Positions 61,752 to 64,000 of a stretch of 64,000 nt of DNA are shown one piece after another. Under the pieces are notes generated by a model. It was not told the DNA's origin, ran no database searches, and saw only the letters and a list, made by a program, of their open reading frames with translations. The stretch is from VRUE01 sp963703895. GTDB lineage: Bacteria; Actinomycetota; Thermoleophilia; Solirubrobacterales; 70-9. Made by a program: the position numbers and the translations under genes. The first letter of the stretch is position 1, and every line of letters starts with the position of its first letter. The DNA is taken from the NCBI GenBank assembly GCA_963703895.1, contig CAVPFX010000002.1, positions 1,116,001-1,180,000 on the forward strand, written 5' to 3'.

Positions 61752-62171
61752 GTGAGCATCTACCAGCGCGATCCAGCCGCCCCCGGAGCAAACATAAGGC
61801 GGCGGCAGGTGGAAGCGCCAGGCGGTCGACTGGAGCACGCCGTCGTCCGTTTCAACGAGAGCCCCGCGGGGCGCACGGTTGCCGGGCTGGCGCGTAGTCT
61901 CGGGCGTCCAACGGTCTCGGTCGGCGCCGCGGCCGGATCGCCGGATGAGGTGCGCATCACCGTCGCTTGGGAGCTCTGCTGGTACCAGTGGGGAGTGGAC
62001 CTCGTTGACGAGCGGCGGGGGGTCTTCGAGATCGCCAAGGGCGAGGACGTCGAGCAGCTAGATCGCTCCGCCCGCCACTGGAACGCCGGCGTGGGCAAGG
62101 GCGGGCAGCTCACCTTTGGTGCCGCCGGCCGTCAATCGGTGCGCCGGGCTTTTTGGCTGAGGCGGCGGTGA
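61752..62171 (+). CDS. Hypothetical protein
   Basis: A 139-residue basic protein that I do not recognise. Some secondary-structure-like alternation is visible (VRITVAWELCWYQWGVDL, then a basic C-terminus RRAFWLRRR). There are no membrane segments or signal peptide. Its stop overlaps the GTG of the RNase HI-like gene, so they are probably co-translated. It may take part in nucleic-acid metabolism, by context only. Confidence 0.6.
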   Translation: MSIYQRDPAAPGANIRRRQVEAPGGRLEHAVVRFNESPAGRTVAGLARSLGRPTVSVGAAAGSPDEVRITVAWELCWYQWGVDLVDERRGVFEIAKGEDVEQLDRSARHWNAGVGKGGQLTFGAAGRQSVRRAFWLRRR

Positions 62172-62563
62172 AGCTCGTCGTCAACGTCGATGGCGGTGCC
62201 CGCGGCAACCCGGGGCCGGCGGCGATCGCCGCTGTTGTTCAGGACGCCGATGGCACCGTGCTCGACGAGCGGGGCGAGCGAATCGGGCGGGCCACCAACA
62301 ACGTGGCCGAGTACAAAGCGCTGCTGCTGGGGATCGAGCGCGCTGCCGCACTGGGGGCCGACGAGCTGGAGTTGGTCGGCGATTCCGAGCTGGTCGTCAA
62401 GCAGGTCAAGGGCGAATACAAGGTCAAGGACGCGACGATGCGCGAACTCCATGCTCAGGTGAAGCAGGCGCTGCGGGACTTTGACAGCTGGTCGATTCGC
62501 CACGTGCGCCGCGAACACAACGCCGAGGCCGACCGCCTCGTCAACGAGGCCCTCGATGGCTGA
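62168..62563 (+). CDS. RNase HI family protein
   Basis: A 131-residue protein with the RNase H fold: VNVDGGARGNPGPAA (first Asp), NNVAEYKALL (Glu), ELVGDSELVVKQVKG (Asp) and REHNAEADRLVN (last Asp). It is the compact form typical of actinobacterial RNase HI-like proteins. The GTG at 62168 overlaps the preceding stop; TTG 62153 is less likely. It overlaps the VOC gene by eight bases. Confidence 0.88.
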   Translation: MKLVVNVDGGARGNPGPAAIAAVVQDADGTVLDERGERIGRATNNVAEYKALLLGIERAAALGADELELVGDSELVVKQVKGEYKVKDATMRELHAQVKQALRDFDSWSIRHVRREHNAEADRLVNEALDG

Positions 62564-63044
62564 GCCGATCGATCCCGGCGCTGATATCGGTCACGTCCAC
62601 CTCAAGGTCGCCGATCTCGATCGTGCTCTTGCTTTCTATGTCGACGTGCTGGGATTCGAGCTGCAGGCTCGCATGGGCGACGAAGCAGCCTTCGTCTCGG
62701 CCGGCGGCTACCACCACCACATCGGACTGAATACCTGGCAATCGAAGGGTGGCTCGCCGCCCGCACCGGGCACGACCGGCCTCTTTCACTTCGCGATCCG
62801 CTACCCGACCCGCCGCGCTCTCGCGGTGGCGCTGCAGCGCCTGGTCGACAACGGCGTCGGGCTCAGTGGCGCCTCCGACCACGGTGTCAGCGAGGCGCTC
62901 TACCTCGACGATCCCGACCGCAACGGGATCGAGCTCTACTGGGACCGGCCACAAGAGCAGTGGCCGGCACCGGCGCCGGGAGACAAGGTGGCGATGTACA
63001 CGCGCCCGCTCGACCTGCAGGACCTGCTCGGCGAGCTGACTTAA
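62556..63044 (+). CDS. VOC family (glyoxalase/dioxygenase-like) protein
   Basis: A 162-residue protein of the vicinal oxygen chelate fold, with IGHVHLKVADLDRALAFYVDVLGFEL at the N-terminus, YHHHIGLNTW, and the metal-site YLDDPDRNGIELYWD at the end. Its layout resembles CatE-like catechol-2,3-dioxygenases and related VOC enzymes; the actual reaction is not decided. Confidence 0.85.
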   Translation: MAEPIDPGADIGHVHLKVADLDRALAFYVDVLGFELQARMGDEAAFVSAGGYHHHIGLNTWQSKGGSPPAPGTTGLFHFAIRYPTRRALAVALQRLVDNGVGLSGASDHGVSEALYLDDPDRNGIELYWDRPQEQWPAPAPGDKVAMYTRPLDLQDLLGELT

Positions 63045-63285
63045 GAGCCCGGTGGGACGGCCGCCTGGCCTGTCAGTCCCGTTTGGCGGGGGAGGGAGGA
63101 ACCGCCTGAACGGGACACCGATGGCAACTAGACGAGGAATGTTCCACTGACTTGCTTGAGCCTCTGCTGGTTGCCAAACCGGCGACCGTTCCACCGAGCA
63201 AGTCAAGACTACCAAATATTAGGTAGCTGGTAACGGCAACCGTCGAAGATCTACCCGGCTCCCGCAGCTATACTCGCCGCCTTGC
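63045..63285. other. Inverted-repeat-rich spacer before tRNA-Gly
   Basis: 241 bases with no gene. It holds a hairpin with GTCCCGTT/AACGGGAC and GGCGG/CCGCC (63076-63116), a 9-bp pair TGACTTGCT (63148-63156) with AGCAAGTCA (63197-63205), GTTCCAC repeated directly, and GGTTGCC matched to GGCAACC. The end (from 63206) is AT-rich around CCAAATATTAGG and carries the tRNA promoter. It could be a decayed mobile-element end or a small RNA; nothing in it was identified. Confidence 0.4.
63269..63274 (+). promoter_or_regulatory. Likely -10 of the tRNA-Gly promoter
   Basis: TATACT lies 11 bases upstream of the tRNA 5' end. A -35 was not clear. Confidence 0.4.
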
Positions 63286-63359
63286 GCGGCTGTAGCTCAG
63301 CTGGCTAGAGCGTCTGCTTGCCATGCAGAAGGTCGTGGGTTCGAATCCCATCAGCCGCT
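63286..63359 (+). tRNA. tRNA-Gly (anticodon GCC)
   Basis: 74 bases that fold as a cloverleaf: acceptor GCGGCTG (63286-63292) with CAGCCGC (63352-63358), a D-arm with AGCTCAG, anticodon arm TCTGC-TTGCCAT-GCAGA with anticodon GCC, and the T-loop GTGGGTTCGAATCCCAT. The discriminator base is T. CCA is not encoded. Confidence 0.93.
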
Positions 63360-63365
63360 TACTAG

Positions 63366-63992
63366 ATGCCCGTTCTCCCACTTCGACTTTCGAAATGGCT
63401 GACTCGAGGGAAGGAGCGAAATAGCGAGCGGAGCGATGACGATGACGATCGCCCCTTCGGCACGGCCGACGATCTCTTCGATATCGGCGCTCAGCTACAC
63501 GAGCACGGTTGCTTTCTCATGATGCGTCGGTTGAAGACCATCGCTGGTGAAGAAGCTTTCGAGGATGTGCCCGCACGGTTTAGAACCGAGAACAGCAGCC
63601 CGGCCATAGCGCTCAGACTGGGTGACGATCTCTATCTCTTTCGCATCGATGAACTAGAAACTGCGCTCTCGGATCCAGCGCCGTCCTCGAGGGAAGACTT
63701 GCCTTTTCCGTCCGAAGATCTTCTTAGCCAAGAGGCGTGCCAGAAAGTTCAGGGATGCATGCTCATGATGCGGTGGGCCGAGGAGATCGAGGATCAGGAA
63801 CTGTTTGAGCCTGTGCCGGGTAGGTTCGTGTTGAACGAGCGTGGATACTCCGAACTACTTGTGCGAGGCGAGCGTTACGTATTTCGACCCGGCGACCTCT
63901 GGGACTCTCTAACCGACCCTAGGACCTATCGACGGGACGACGAAGGGCCGTTCCCCATCGACGCCCTGCGCGATCCACCGAGTCCTCGATGA
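63366..63992 (+). CDS. Unrecognised protein with two internal repeats
   Basis: A 208-residue acidic protein. It contains two copies of a unit of about 75 residues: one from about residue 46 (GCFLMMRRL ... FEDVPARF ... GDDLYLFRIDELETALSDP ... PFPSEDL), the other from about 130 (GCMLMMRWA ... FEPVPGRF ... GERYVFRPGDLWDSLTDP ... PFPIDAL). It has no signal peptide or membrane segment. ATG 63366 is only six bases from the tRNA end, and no good ribosome binding site is seen. Codon use is more mixed than in the neighbouring genes, so transfer next to the tRNA is possible. Function unknown. Confidence 0.65.
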   Translation: MPVLPLRLSKWLTRGKERNSERSDDDDDRPFGTADDLFDIGAQLHEHGCFLMMRRLKTIAGEEAFEDVPARFRTENSSPAIALRLGDDLYLFRIDELETALSDPAPSSREDLPFPSEDLLSQEACQKVQGCMLMMRWAEEIEDQELFEPVPGRFVLNERGYSELLVRGERYVFRPGDLWDSLTDPRTYRRDDEGPFPIDALRDPPSPR

Positions 63993-64000
63993 TGCAGCTG

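Overview
The window is a 64 kb piece of a GC-rich bacterial chromosome. Gene content and order point to an Actinobacterium, and the mix of traits suggests Thermoleophilia/Solirubrobacterales (inference): a WhiG/FliA-type sigma factor, a wax-ester/diacylglycerol acyltransferase, a SepIVA-like coiled-coil gene beside YceD, EF-G2, archaeal-type 5-formyl-THF cyclo-ligase, many start codons with a -10-like hexamer directly upstream, and repeated families of small secreted proteins. Almost all genes are housekeeping and lie in runs of overlapping or closely spaced + strand genes.

Layout. 1-4 kb: aroA (3' part), cmk, der, metK. 4.1-5.8 kb: two genes of a secreted-protein family. 5.8-12.4 kb: a PH-domain membrane protein (-), then priA, def, fmt, rsmB, a zinc-ribbon gene and rpe. 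12.4-17.9 kb: two near-identical tandem copies of the secreted family, each with its own promoter and terminator, then a 1127-residue secreted Fn3/beta-propeller protein. 17.9-22.1 kb (-): a CPA-type cation/proton antiporter, a flippase and a GT2 glycosyltransferase. 22.2-26 kb: ribD-ribE-ribBA-ribH and rpmB. 26.5-28.7 kb (-): an MMPL transporter. 28.8-33.8 kb: fakA-like, recG, rsmD, coaD. 33.8-40.4 kb: SepIVA-like, yceD, rpmF, plsX, acpP, rnc, smc. 40.5-49.2 kb: WS/DGAT, ftsY, a fifth secreted-family gene, ffh (three frameshifts), rpsP, khpA, trmD, rplS, lepB, rnhB. 49.2-54.8 kb: yraN (-), comM, dprA, thiD, ilvD. 54.8-56.4 kb (-): alpha/beta hydrolase and 5-FTHF cyclo-ligase. 56.5-63.0 kb: L,D-transpeptidase, xerD, whiG-type sigma, fusA2, a hypothetical, RNase HI-like, VOC protein. 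63.3-64 kb: tRNA-Gly(GCC) and an unrecognised protein with two internal repeats.

The most unusual feature is a set of long palindromic elements. Most have a short conserved core capped by an outer stem of 10-27 bp. Between copies of one family the core stays the same, while the outer stem changes sequence yet still pairs. The intergenic copies lie at or within about 50 nt of gene ends. They fall into at least five intergenic types (families A to D and the recG-rsmD palindrome). Two further copies of another family sit inside rsmB and ribD, in the same frame, and each adds the same 17-codon peptide pattern; another palindrome lies inside recG. These could be mobile palindromic repeats, structured RNAs or terminator-like 3' modules; the sequence alone does not decide.

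Other points: the SMC protein has no recognisable hinge (829 residues); ffh needs three frame changes to read through; rimM is missing from between khpA and trmD; ribosomal protein L19 carries a long acidic tail; and the secreted-protein family switches to TTA/AAA/GAA-rich codons just after the signal peptide.
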